Shown: piece by piece, positions 18,982 through 27,030 of the stretch
Layout of the letters: each line of letters begins with the position of its first letter
How positions within the stretch are numbered: the stretch's first letter is position 1
Source of the DNA: Acinetobacter lwoffii
GTDB lineage: Bacteria > Pseudomonadota > Gammaproteobacteria > Pseudomonadales > Moraxellaceae
Assembly (NCBI RefSeq): GCF_024129735.1
Contig: NZ_JAMXXK010000023.1
Span: 1 to 49,730 of the forward strand
DNA: 49,730 nt
Direction of reading: 5' to 3'
Program-made: the position numbers and the translations under genes
Notes under the pieces: model-generated
Databases searched by the model: none
The model's input: the letters and a program-made list of their open reading frames with translations, nothing else
Told to the model about the DNA's origin: nothing

Positions 18982-19506
18982 TTAATGGGTTTTTAATAAG
19001 GTGGTAAATTTGCTGCGTAATTTGTTCAATTTTGGCGGAATGGTAAAATTGCAATAGCCCTGGGTCGGATTCTTGGCAAAGAAGTTTTGATGATAGTCTT
19101 CCGCCGGATAGAAAGTCGGGGCAGGGCTCAGTTCAGTTACCACATTGATGCCATCGGCTTTCAGGGCATCCATCGCCTGCTGCGCCTGTTGCTGCTGTTC
19201 ATCATTCAGATAATAAATTACAGAACGATACTGGGTGCCGACATCATTGCCTTGACGGTTTAATGTGGTTGGATCATGGGTCGCAAAAAAGACATCGAGC
19301 AATTGGTTATAGTTAATCTGGTTTTCATCGAAATCGATCAGAATGACTTCGGCATGGCCGGTATTGCCACCACAGACATCATCATAGTTTGGCTCAGTCG
19401 TATGACCACCTGCGTAACCGCTGACGACTTGCTGAACTCCCTGAATCTGTAAAAATACGGCTTCAGTACACCAAAAGCATCCCCCACCGAAAAGTGCCTG
19501 TTGCAT
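18982..19506 (-). CDS. msrA: Peptide methionine (S)-S-oxide reductase
   Basis: Reduces the S-form of methionine sulfoxide in proteins, repairing oxidative damage. The catalytic cysteine is in [12 protein letters not shown] at the N-terminus, and the substrate-site motifs [16 protein letters not shown] and [10 protein letters not shown] follow the usual MsrA pattern. I chose the ATG at 19506 (174 residues) because GAGGA lies 7 bases upstream; a start six codons earlier would hide that site inside the gene. Confidence 0.96.
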   Translation of the reverse strand: MQQALFGGGCFWCTEAVFLQIQGVQQVVSGYAGGHTTEPNYDDVCGGNTGHAEVILIDFDENQINYNQLLDVFFATHDPTTLNRQGNDVGTQYRSVIYYLNDEQQQQAQQAMDALKADGINVVTELSPAPTFYPAEDYHQNFFAKNPTQGYCNFTIPPKLNKLRSKFTTLLKTH

Positions 19507-19578
19507 GGTTGATTCCTCATTCAATTAAATAACTCAATCGGGCTGATGGTTAAATTCCAGCTCATCAGTATGAAAGAT

Positions 19579-19605
19579 AAAAAAGCCTGTCCATACAGGC
19601 TTTTT
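19579..19605 (-). terminator. Terminator of the META-domain lipoprotein gene
   Basis: Stem AAGCCTGT / ACAGGCTT with a T-run, 15 bp past the stop codon. Confidence 0.8.
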
Positions 19606-19619
19606 GTTGTAGGGAAGTA

Positions 19620-20081
19620 TTAACGCGGCTGAACAGCACTTTCCAGCTGGATCAAGAGATTTCCATGGCGATCCAGTAATTTTAAGGTTTTACCAAACAC
19701 TTGATAATGAGTCACTTTGGCTAAAGCTTCATTAAATTTCTGATCAAGCTGATCGTTGTTCATGCAAGCCATACGGGTAGTGGCCATCTGGCTCAGGGTC
19801 AGCGTGTCTTTTGCTGCTGTGTAGCTACCCATAATCCGGTTACAGCTATCTGAACCTGAAACGCGCTGGGTACTGGCATCAAATTGCAGACTCGGAACAT
19901 TGCGTGCGGTTGGCACCGTCTTGATTTCAGTATTGCCAATCTGGGTTGCAATCCAGATACGATTTTGCAAAAGTTGTAAATGATTCGCGGTTTGTGTCGT
20001 GGCTGTATTGGGTACAGTTTCGCAGCCCATGACCGTTAAAACCGAGCCTAAAATCGCGATTGCAGTTAATTTTTTTAGCAT
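19620..20081 (-). CDS. META-domain (HslJ-like) lipoprotein
   Basis: A protein of 153 residues. A lipoprotein signal peptide ends in LTVMGC, so it should be lipidated. The rest is a META domain (LLQNRIWIATQIGN ... CNRIMGSYT ... LTLSQMATTRMAC), as in HslJ. These are envelope proteins of unclear biochemical role, some linked to heat or antibiotic tolerance. Start: ATG at 20081, with AGAG upstream. Confidence 0.88.
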   Translation of the reverse strand: MLKKLTAIAILGSVLTVMGCETVPNTATTQTANHLQLLQNRIWIATQIGNTEIKTVPTARNVPSLQFDASTQRVSGSDSCNRIMGSYTAAKDTLTLSQMATTRMACMNNDQLDQKFNEALAKVTHYQVFGKTLKLLDRHGNLLIQLESAVQPR

Positions 20082-20183
20082 GAAAGATACTCTGATCATT
20101 GACTAGCTGTTTGTATATAAACAAAAAGATGATCAAGGTTCCAGTTGATTTTGTATCTTTATTGAAGTGGATTTGCTACACAG

Positions 20184-21236
20184 TTATCGCATGTCGGGTT
20201 TTGGTAGGCCCTGCCGGATCAGGCGTGAATAGTCCTGACTGGAGAGATTAGCGGTGCGTTCTACCCGTGGATTGACATGTGCCCGTTGATACCAAGTGTG
20301 CATATCCCAAGACTGTTCCAGTACTTTAAGATCATAGAGATAATTCGGTAAATAGCCGGAGGCCAGCAACCGGTAATCTGAAGGTAGCTGTTGTTGCGAT
20401 ATCGCCTGAACCATATCAAAGACTAGTGTGGTGCAATTACTGGTCAGGGTATTGTACCATTTTGGCTTTTGGGCCAGCTCATCGGCCTGACGCAGATATT
20501 CCTTGAATAGCGCTTTAGCCTGAGCTTGCGGCATTTTGACTGGGAAAAAATAGACCTGTTCACCACGGACATTGCTACGGGTATAGACAATATCCTTTTC
20601 ATCCGATGCGACCAGACTCAGTTCATATTTTCGGAAAAAGCCACCAATCGCTGAAAACTCTTCATTCTTTTCCTTGCGGATTTCAATCGAGAAGGTGAGT
20701 GGCTTTTGATTGGCAAAATCGAAGCTGACCAGGGTATGGGCAATTTTAGGCCCCATCCAGTAGGAAGTAATGATGTTCACGCCAGTAATCTGATTCAGAT
20801 CAAAACTGCGGCTTTCCCAGCGTTCGATATAGTGACCATCGGCCTGCCAGTCAAAGTTGCGGATATTGTGTAAGGTAACCTGATCGCCTTGCTGCTCATA
20901 ATGCAGAAGCTGGGAAACCTCAGGATTCCACTCTCGATCCTGACGCGCTTCCAGACTGAAATATCCCAGCAGACAGAATAAAAAGGCCAGAAGATAAAGA
21001 ACGCTATCCACTTGGCGGGAGATCAGATGCCGGGTGAAATAAATCCCGAGAACGACCAGCGCAAAGGTCAGCCAGAGTCCAATCAGCATCAAGCTGCCGA
21101 TTTTTCCGAGGGGTTGATGAACCCAGAGCATCAGGCTGAACCACAGGCTCGACAGAATGACGAATAAAGTAAACAGACTGCCCAGCAGCCACAGACTCCA
21201 GTGCCTGGAAATATATTCGCGTCCCTGCATCATCAC
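20184..21236 (-). CDS. DUF4105 (Lnb N-terminal periplasmic domain) membrane protein
   Basis: A protein of 350 residues with three transmembrane helices in the first 100 residues (about 12-35, 43-67, 78-95), then a periplasmic domain. Conserved DUF4105 features are SYWMGPKIAHTLVSFDF, FSIEIRKEK and YNTLTSNCTTLVFD, where His and Cys may form a thiol catalytic pair. Related domains occur in the Lnb lipoprotein N-acyltransferase, so an acyl-transfer or thiol-hydrolase role is possible. Its start is 20 bp beyond the folA stop codon on the same strand, suggesting co-transcription with folA. Confidence 0.8.
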   Translation of the reverse strand: MMMQGREYISRHWSLWLLGSLFTLFVILSSLWFSLMLWVHQPLGKIGSLMLIGLWLTFALVVLGIYFTRHLISRQVDSVLYLLAFLFCLLGYFSLEARQDREWNPEVSQLLHYEQQGDQVTLHNIRNFDWQADGHYIERWESRSFDLNQITGVNIITSYWMGPKIAHTLVSFDFANQKPLTFSIEIRKEKNEEFSAIGGFFRKYELSLVASDEKDIVYTRSNVRGEQVYFFPVKMPQAQAKALFKEYLRQADELAQKPKWYNTLTSNCTTLVFDMVQAISQQQLPSDYRLLASGYLPNYLYDLKVLEQSWDMHTWYQRAHVNPRVERTANLSSQDYSRLIRQGLPKPDMR

Positions 21237-21256
21237 TTTTTCATGAGAAATAGGTT

Positions 21257-21769
21257 TTATTTTCTGTAGGTTGCGAACTCAAAAGCAATGCCGGTTTTGT
21301 CGTCGATATGTTGCTCGGCAGCGACTTTTTTAAATTCTGCTGGAATCGCTGGATAATAGGCATCGCCCTGTACATCCAGTTCGACATGCGTCAGTTCTAG
21401 ACGGTCTGTGATCTCCATGGTCTGTTTAAAGATTTCACCGCCACCAATGATGAAAATGGTTTCAGGCTTTTCTGAAGCTTTCACATCTGCCACGGCTTGG
21501 CTCAGTGCATCTTCAATGCTATAAGCGACTTTGGTGCCTGCAAATACCCAGTCTGGATCACGGGTAATCACCCAGTTCACGCGTTTAGGCAATGTACGTC
21601 CCATCGATTCTAGTGTCTTGCGACCCATCACCACCACACCACCTTGGGTGATTTCCTTGAAGTGTTTCAGATCTGCCGAAATATGCCAAGGCAGATCATT
21701 ACCTTTGCCGATACAACGCTGCTGATCCATGGCGACGACGTGTACAACTTCTAAATCTTGAAATGACAT
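21257..21769 (-). CDS. folA: Dihydrofolate reductase
   Basis: Reduces dihydrofolate to THF with NADPH; the target of trimethoprim. The protein has 170 residues from the ATG at 21769, which has AAGGA 8 bases upstream; TTG starts farther up are rejected. Motifs seen: VVAMDQQRCIGKGNDLPWHISADLKHF, VVMGRKTLESMG and FIIGGGEIFKQ. It lies downstream of thyA, the enzyme that produces dihydrofolate, on the same strand. Confidence 0.96.
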   Translation of the reverse strand: MSFQDLEVVHVVAMDQQRCIGKGNDLPWHISADLKHFKEITQGGVVVMGRKTLESMGRTLPKRVNWVITRDPDWVFAGTKVAYSIEDALSQAVADVKASEKPETIFIIGGGEIFKQTMEITDRLELTHVELDVQGDAYYPAIPAEFKKVAAEQHIDDKTGIAFEFATYRK

Positions 21770-21929
21770 GTATTGAATCCTTCTTATCAAACCCAAAGTC
21801 CTTCGTGTAATTTTTTACTGGTACGAAAGAAAGGTTAAAAATCTATATTGATTGCCTTCACGCTTTAGGGCCGGAAATATATTTTGAAAGGAGTTGGCGA
21901 TTCACGCGTGGTAAAAGACCTCTCCCTAG

Positions 21930-21950
21930 CCCTCTCCTAGGAGGAGAGGG
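21930..21950. repeat. REP-like palindrome between thyA and folA
   Basis: CCCTCTCCT-AGG-AGGAGAGGG is a perfect 9-bp-arm inverted repeat, with a half-copy (CCTCTCCCTAG) just before it. It resembles the larger element at 32009-32053. On the minus strand a CTTTT run follows, so it may also terminate thyA transcription. Confidence 0.6.
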
Positions 21951-21969
21951 AACTTTATAATAAAGAAAA

Positions 21970-22812
21970 TTAAACAGCGACAGGGGCTTTAATGCCTGGA
22001 TGAGATTCATAACCGACAATTTCGATATCTTCAAATTTAAAATCGAACAGGTCTTTGATCTCAGGATTTAGTTTTAATTGACAAAGGCCGAGTGGCTCAC
22101 GGCTAAGCTGCAACTGTGCCTGTTCAAAATGGTTGCTGTACAAATGGGTATCGCCGCCAGTCCAGACAAAGTCACCAACATCCAGATCACAGACTTGCGC
22201 GATCATATGCGTCAACAAAGCATAGCTGGCAATGTTAAATGGTACACCCAAAAATACATCGGCACTGCGCTGGTATAACTGACAAGACAATTTTCCATTG
22301 TGTACAAAGAACTGGAACAGTGTATGGCAAGGGGGTAATGCGACCTGACCTGCCTCATTCGGGTTCCAGCCCGATACAATCAGACGGCGCGAATTTGGAT
22401 TGGTTTTAATTTCATTGATCAACCATTTGATCTGGTCAAAACCGTCCTGATTATAACTATTGTCTGCATTTTTGCTGGCCCCAAAATTACGCCATTGGTG
22501 GCCGTAAACTGGACCCAGTTCGCCTTCAGGACGGCCAAAACGCGCAGTTTGTTCTGCGGTCGCCCATTCATCCCAAATCGAGACTTTATTGTCTTTTAAA
22601 TACTGAACATTGGTATCGCCTTTCAGGAACCACAACAGTTCGATCACGATAGAGCGGAAATGAACTTTTTTGGTGGTCAGTAAAGGAAAACCTTGGGAAA
22701 GATCAAAGCGCATCTGATGACCAAATACCGAACGTGTACCTGTACCGGTACGGTCGCCTTTATCGCCGCCGTTGTCGAGGATATGTTGTAATAGGTCAAG
22801 ATATTGGCGCAT
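21970..22812 (-). CDS. thyA: Thymidylate synthase
   Basis: Converts dUMP to dTMP with methylene-THF, releasing dihydrofolate. The protein has 280 residues. The catalytic cysteine lies in [11 protein letters not shown], with the family motifs [26 protein letters not shown] and [19 protein letters not shown]. Functionally paired with folA downstream. Confidence 0.98.
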   Translation of the reverse strand: MRQYLDLLQHILDNGGDKGDRTGTGTRSVFGHQMRFDLSQGFPLLTTKKVHFRSIVIELLWFLKGDTNVQYLKDNKVSIWDEWATAEQTARFGRPEGELGPVYGHQWRNFGASKNADNSYNQDGFDQIKWLINEIKTNPNSRRLIVSGWNPNEAGQVALPPCHTLFQFFVHNGKLSCQLYQRSADVFLGVPFNIASYALLTHMIAQVCDLDVGDFVWTGGDTHLYSNHFEQAQLQLSREPLGLCQLKLNPEIKDLFDFKFEDIEIVGYESHPGIKAPVAV

Positions 22813-23025
22813 AGGTCTCTCTTAAAAATTTGTTTAAATTACCTTTTTTTTCAGCAGAAAAAGTTTATCTCGGATAAATCCACTTTCTGTCGAGCTGGGT
22901 AAATTGAATTGAATGCATCATAACATTTTTTTCTAATATTTCTGATATTGCATCTTCTGCAAAAAAGATCGGCAAGCACCCAATCAAAAAAAATACCCAG
23001 TGCGGGTGCTTGTTGTAGAAAAGGT

Positions 23026-23477
23026 TTAAGCGGTTTTATGGCCCGTATGGACGGTATGAATCAGATCAGACAGATCATAACTAAGGGTGCTGCATAACTT
23101 AAATATTCGCGTTGAGTCGCTTCGTCCAGACTGGTGTCGCGATGTAATCACCATAAATATTCTTTATTCGGCTCGCCCACGAGTGCCGTCTGATAATCCG
23201 GATCGATTTTTAAGACCCAATAATCGCCCTTGGTAAACGGGATCCCATGCAAGCCTTCAGGTAAAAATCTGATTTCAAGCTTGGCATGTTCTGCATCGAC
23301 AATGATCGCCTCAGCAATGGCTTCATCCACCTTGCCATTTTCATTCAAGCTCTATACCGCAGAAATATCGGTGCTGTCTTCAGGTTGGCGCTTCATCGGC
23401 AAGTGTGCAAAGTCATACCAGGTACTTAAATATTGTTCTAAATTAAAATTTGAAACGGTACTTAAAGTCTGACTCAT
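23026..23477 (-). pseudogene. Lipocalin (Blc-like) pseudogene
   Basis: Conceptual translation from the ATG at 23477 gives a lipocalin. The N-terminal GxW-type motif region reads NLEQYLSTWYDFAHLPMK and the C-terminal end includes EPNKEYLW. There are in-frame stops at 23352-23354 (TAG after ISAV) and 23148-23150 (TGA after KEYLW). A one-base deletion near 23080 then shifts the frame; homology continues in another frame as SYDLSDLIHTVHTGHKTA to a TAA at 23026-23028. Blc lipocalins are outer-membrane lipid-binding lipoproteins, but no lipoprotein signal is visible at this end. Confidence 0.85.
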
Positions 23478-23893
23478 TTTTCTTCTCTGTTTAGTTCAAT
23501 AGTTAAAGTTTAGTTCAAGGTTTAAAAATGCTGCATCAGTGTAATACAGGCGGTAAAGCTCAAAATGATGTAATCATGTGGTGAAATGTTATCTGAAAAT
23601 GGCCGAGCTACAGATTAAATCCACACGTTTGAGTAGAAAAAATAACGGCTCATTTTGTATAGTTCAGGCTAAAAAGGCTTTGCAAGGCATCGAAGTTAGC
23701 TTTGCTTTACATTTTTTTGCAAAGATGATGGGTTTTGTAACTGTATTAGAAAGAACGGCTTAATTTGAATGCCGCAAAAATAGACAAATTTATTTACATT
23801 TTTAATGTGAAAGATAACATTTAAACGACTAGTATTCTCGGCTTGTTAACAATATGAAAGCCTAAATTACAGGCGAGGAGCGGTTGGTAAGGC
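23478..23893. other. Non-coding stretch before the amidase gene
   Basis: No supported gene. A 61-codon plus-strand frame (23578-23763, GTG start) has no ribosome binding site and no recognisable product. TTGTTAACAA at 23843-23852 is a perfect 10-bp palindrome that may belong to the promoter of the gene at 23894. Confidence 0.5.
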
Positions 23894-24409
23894 ATGATCT
23901 ATGATCATCAAGTAAACATGAGCGAAGTATATGCTCCTGTCCAAGCGAATATCATGGTGCGTTCCCAATCGGAGCAAAGACCTAAAAAGTCATCCCACAA
24001 AGCCACTGTCCGTAATGCTTCAGGCGTAAGCAATGGCCATCGTATCAATATCGAGAAATTTACCAGTTATCTGCAAGGCATTACCCGAAATACCAGTACA
24101 CAGAAATGTGCGCGCAGTATTCGTGTCGGTCTGCAATCCTCTGGTGCGAAAATTGTGAACCATCCAGTCGCAGCGGCAGATTGGGGAAGTACCCTGATGC
24201 AGCTGGGCTATAAGAAAATTAATGCTTCTTTTGATCGGCCGAAAAAAGGCGATATCTATATTATTGACCGTACTCAGGGACATAAATATGGACATATCGC
24301 GGCTTATTCAGGTAGTGCCTGGGTATCGGATTTCAAACAGCGAGATCATGCGGTTTATCGCAATAAAAACGTGACTTATAGTTACTATCGTCTGGAAACT
24401 TACTTCTGA
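23894..24409 (+). CDS. Putative Cys-His peptidoglycan amidase/endopeptidase (CHAP/NlpC-like)
   Basis: A protein of 171 residues without a signal peptide or membrane segment. A papain-like arrangement is visible: cysteine C72 (KCARSIRVGL), histidine H134 (YGHIAAYSG) and an acidic residue near D146 (WVSDFKQRD). The segment HPVAAADWGSTLMQLGY is typical of cell-wall hydrolases of this fold, some of which are type VI secretion effectors. The first 50 residues are basic and low in structure. The start is either 23894 or an ATG at 23918. Enzyme class is inferred from motifs. Confidence 0.6.
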   Translation: MIYDHQVNMSEVYAPVQANIMVRSQSEQRPKKSSHKATVRNASGVSNGHRINIEKFTSYLQGITRNTSTQKCARSIRVGLQSSGAKIVNHPVAAADWGSTLMQLGYKKINASFDRPKKGDIYIIDRTQGHKYGHIAAYSGSAWVSDFKQRDHAVYRNKNVTYSYYRLETYF

Positions 24410-24427
24410 GAAAATACTGCGAAGTGA

Positions 24428-24814
24428 TCAGTCCTCAAAACGCTTCGCACGGCTTTCATAGATTGAAACGATAAATAATCCAATCGCGGCAAAGCCAAGA
24501 CATTGCAGACCCCAGGCAAATTTGCCCCATTGTTGGTGCTGTTCAGGCAAATAGCCAAACAGGGTAATTAAGGCAATGATGGGAATCACCCGGCTCAAGG
24601 CGCTAAAGCCATTTGCATAGGGATTGGATTTTGAGATTTTTAGGCGGAAATGGTGCAGTAAATGCACAACAATTCCAATCGCTAAACTCACCCCAACAAA
24701 TATCGGACCTAACTGGGCCACAGTCGATGCTGCATAAATCAAAATACAGGTCGCGATGATGACAATGAGTTTGATTTGACGGCTACAGCGTTCCGAATAC
24801 CAAAATTCAAGCAT
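24428..24814 (-). CDS. Small four-helix membrane protein, paralogue of the upstream gene
   Basis: A protein of 128 residues from the ATG at 24814, with about four hydrophobic segments and a short charged tail. It begins MLEFWYSERC and closely follows the pattern of the upstream gene (MLEFWFNPQV), so the pair probably arose by tandem duplication. The start lies 8 bases inside the end of the upstream gene, indicating coupled translation. I do not recognise the family. Confidence 0.7.
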   Translation of the reverse strand: MLEFWYSERCSRQIKLIVIIATCILIYAASTVAQLGPIFVGVSLAIGIVVHLLHHFRLKISKSNPYANGFSALSRVIPIIALITLFGYLPEQHQQWGKFAWGLQCLGFAAIGLFIVSIYESRAKRFED

Positions 24815-25199
24815 GTGGTGGCTCTGGATCCTGAGAGTTCTGATTGAGCAGCGACAGTGGAGAAAACAAACAAATTGCCAGTGCCATAAAGGCAATGCCT
24901 TGTGCACCCGGAATCAGGATTTCGCCCTGTTGCATATTCATAAAAACTAAAGCAATCAATAAGGCAATTGGAATCCAGGTCAGTAATCTATACAGCAAAC
25001 CGGTCGGATTTTTGCTGGCAAAGTGGATTTTGCAGTAACGACAGATCAGAAAAATGATGCCGGTACCGACAAACATCAAAATAGAATCTAAGGGCAGTGG
25101 TTCCATCCAGTACAAGCCTGCAGCTGTCGCTGCAATCACAATAAAGATCAATAGTTTTTTGAGAACAGATACCTGCGGATTAAACCAGAACTCAAGCAT
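24807..25199 (-). CDS. Small four-helix membrane protein
   Basis: A protein of 130 residues with about four predicted transmembrane segments (roughly 14-30, 37-53, 70-86, 93-110) and a short polar tail ending in DPEPPHA. The family is not recognised. It is paralogous to the overlapping downstream gene. It lies downstream of lgt on the same strand, but a terminator separates them. Confidence 0.75.
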   Translation of the reverse strand: MLEFWFNPQVSVLKKLLIFIVIAATAAGLYWMEPLPLDSILMFVGTGIIFLICRYCKIHFASKNPTGLLYRLLTWIPIALLIALVFMNMQQGEILIPGAQGIAFMALAICLFSPLSLLNQNSQDPEPPHA

Positions 25200-25250
25200 A
25201 ATGATGAAAGAATAGAAGAGATAATCGGCACTTTAGCATATTTTGAGTAT

Positions 25251-25275
25251 AAAAAAGCGAGGCCTTTGCCTCGCT
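25251..25275 (-). terminator. Terminator of lgt
   Basis: AGCGAGGC / GCCTCGCT hairpin with a T-run on the minus strand, 17 bp past the lgt stop codon. Confidence 0.85.
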
Positions 25276-25291
25276 AAATTACGCGATTTTC

Positions 25292-26101
25292 TCAGCTATT
25301 TTTTTGTGGACCCCAGTCATATATTTTCTTCTGATAGGCATACCACATCATCCACAAGCCAATCAGGATCATTGGTAGGCTCAGGAATTGTCCTTTGCTC
25401 ATCCAGCCAATAAACAGTTGGCCATTGTCCGGCTCACGGAAGAATTCAACCACAAAACGTGCCAAGCCATAACCGATCAGGAACAGCGCAGAAACTGCCA
25501 TACGTGGACGTGGCTTCGAGCTGAACCACCACAGTATAATAAACAGGATCAGGCCTTCACATAGTGCCTGATAGAGTTGAGATGGATGACGAACCAGTTG
25601 CAGCGGATCGGTCGGAAAGATCATGCCCCAGGCAAAGTTTGGGTCGGTGACCTGACGGCCATACAGTTCGCCACCAATAAAGTTACCAATTCGGCCAAAC
25701 ATCAAGCCTGTCGGTACGCAAGGTGCGATAAAATCCAGAGTCTGGAACCAGGTCATCTTATATTTCTTGCACCACCACAACATGGCCAGAATGACCCCGA
25801 GGAAACCGCCATGGAAACTCATACCGCCGGTCCAGATCTGGAACAGCCATAAAGGATCGGCCAGGAACTGAGAAAAACCGTAGAAGAAGACATAACCGAC
25901 ACGGCCACCGATGATCACACCGAGTGCACCGAAGAAAATCAGGTCAGACACCATATCCGGTGTCCAGCCACGTTGTTTGGCGCGAAACGTCGCCAATCCC
26001 CAGGCAAATAAAAATGCCAGTAAGTACATCAGTCCATACCAGTGGACTTGTAAGGGCCCGAGCGAAATCGCGACGGGATCAATATTGGGATAGGTGAGCA
26101 T
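25292..26101 (-). CDS. lgt: Prolipoprotein diacylglyceryl transferase
   Basis: Inner-membrane enzyme that adds diacylglycerol from phosphatidylglycerol to the lipobox cysteine of prolipoproteins, the first step in lipoprotein maturation. The 269 residues carry about seven transmembrane segments and the Lgt signature [14 protein letters not shown], with MSFHGGFLG and [12 protein letters not shown] nearby. Essential in most Gram-negatives. It diverges from the NRDE gene. Confidence 0.97.
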   Translation of the reverse strand: MLTYPNIDPVAISLGPLQVHWYGLMYLLAFLFAWGLATFRAKQRGWTPDMVSDLIFFGALGVIIGGRVGYVFFYGFSQFLADPLWLFQIWTGGMSFHGGFLGVILAMLWWCKKYKMTWFQTLDFIAPCVPTGLMFGRIGNFIGGELYGRQVTDPNFAWGMIFPTDPLQLVRHPSQLYQALCEGLILFIILWWFSSKPRPRMAVSALFLIGYGLARFVVEFFREPDNGQLFIGWMSKGQFLSLPMILIGLWMMWYAYQKKIYDWGPQKNS

Positions 26102-26194
26102 TCCTGTTCCTTGTGATTCTGTTTTGCACAGATTTTAGCTTAAAGCAAAGAAAAATGTTGTACATTCAATGTGTAAAGATCGAGAGCGTAAATT

Positions 26195-26974
26195 ATGTGT
26201 ATCGTGGCATTGGCTTGGCGGGTTCTGGATCAGAGTTCATTATGTCTGATTTCAAATCGGGATGAGTTCTATCAGCGTCCTACGCAGGAGCTGCATGAAT
26301 GGGAGAATAGTCCGATAATTGCCGGGCAAGATTTACAGTCGGGCGGTACCTGGATGGGGATTACGGCTTCTGGTCGCTGGGCGGTGATTACCAATTTTCG
26401 TGATGGGCAGGACAAAGGGCATTATCCGACTTCACGTGGACATATCATCCAGAACTTTTTAGATTCTGACTTAACGCCGATTCGTTTTGCTCAAGATCTT
26501 GAACAACGCCAGTGTGACTATGCCGGCTTTAATCTTTTTATGGGGGATCAAGATCAGGCCGTATATATGAGCAATCGCGGTGAAGCACCACAAGTACTGG
26601 CGCATGGCGTCTATGTGGTTTCGAATGGCCTGATGAGCGAAGACTGGTACAAGACCCGACATTTACGTAAACGCTTTACCCAGGAATTTTTACCGATGCT
26701 GCAACAACAGGAGATCGCAGAAGCAGATTTGTGTCATGCAGTCTGGGATATTCTGGAAGACGAACGCAAGGTGATTCCTGAACTTCTGCCAGACACCGGC
26801 ATCTCGGTTGAAATGGAACAGCTGCTGTCTTCGACTTTTATCCAGAGTCCGGCCTATGGCACCCGATGCTCCAATTTTTTGAGAATGCAGCAGGGACAAT
26901 GGCACTGGATTGAGAAGTCACAACAAGGTACAACCGCAGGTCAAACTATTGAGAAAATAATTAGCCTAAAATAA
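26195..26974 (+). CDS. NRDE/TANGO2-family protein
   Basis: A protein of 259 residues with the family's N-terminal Cys2 (MCIVALAW) and the SNRDEFYQRP motif. Ntn-hydrolase-like folds use such a cysteine after Met removal, but the substrate of bacterial members is not established. The animal relative TANGO2 has been linked to haem handling and lipid metabolism. It is divergent from lgt and has its own terminator. Confidence 0.88.
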   Translation: MCIVALAWRVLDQSSLCLISNRDEFYQRPTQELHEWENSPIIAGQDLQSGGTWMGITASGRWAVITNFRDGQDKGHYPTSRGHIIQNFLDSDLTPIRFAQDLEQRQCDYAGFNLFMGDQDQAVYMSNRGEAPQVLAHGVYVVSNGLMSEDWYKTRHLRKRFTQEFLPMLQQQEIAEADLCHAVWDILEDERKVIPELLPDTGISVEMEQLLSSTFIQSPAYGTRCSNFLRMQQGQWHWIEKSQQGTTAGQTIEKIISLK

Positions 26975-26985
26975 TCACCGGATAT

Positions 26986-27015
26986 AAAAAATGCCGACAG
27001 ATGTCGGCATTTTTT
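26986..27015. terminator. Bidirectional terminator between NRDE gene and phoX
   Basis: AAAAAATGCCGACA-GA-TGTCGGCATTTTTT is symmetrical, with A- and T-runs on both sides, and lies between convergent genes. Confidence 0.88.
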
Positions 27016-27030
27016 AGGTCACTTCAGGGT

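Noticed and set aside
22975..23019. Possible terminator of the lipocalin remnant
   Set aside because: Stem GCACCC/GGGTGC has a long loop and an alternative 4-bp stem; too weak to call with confidence.
23578..23763. 61-codon plus-strand frame downstream of the lipocalin remnant
   Set aside because: Starts with GTG without a ribosome binding site and shows no domain or plausible amino-acid pattern.
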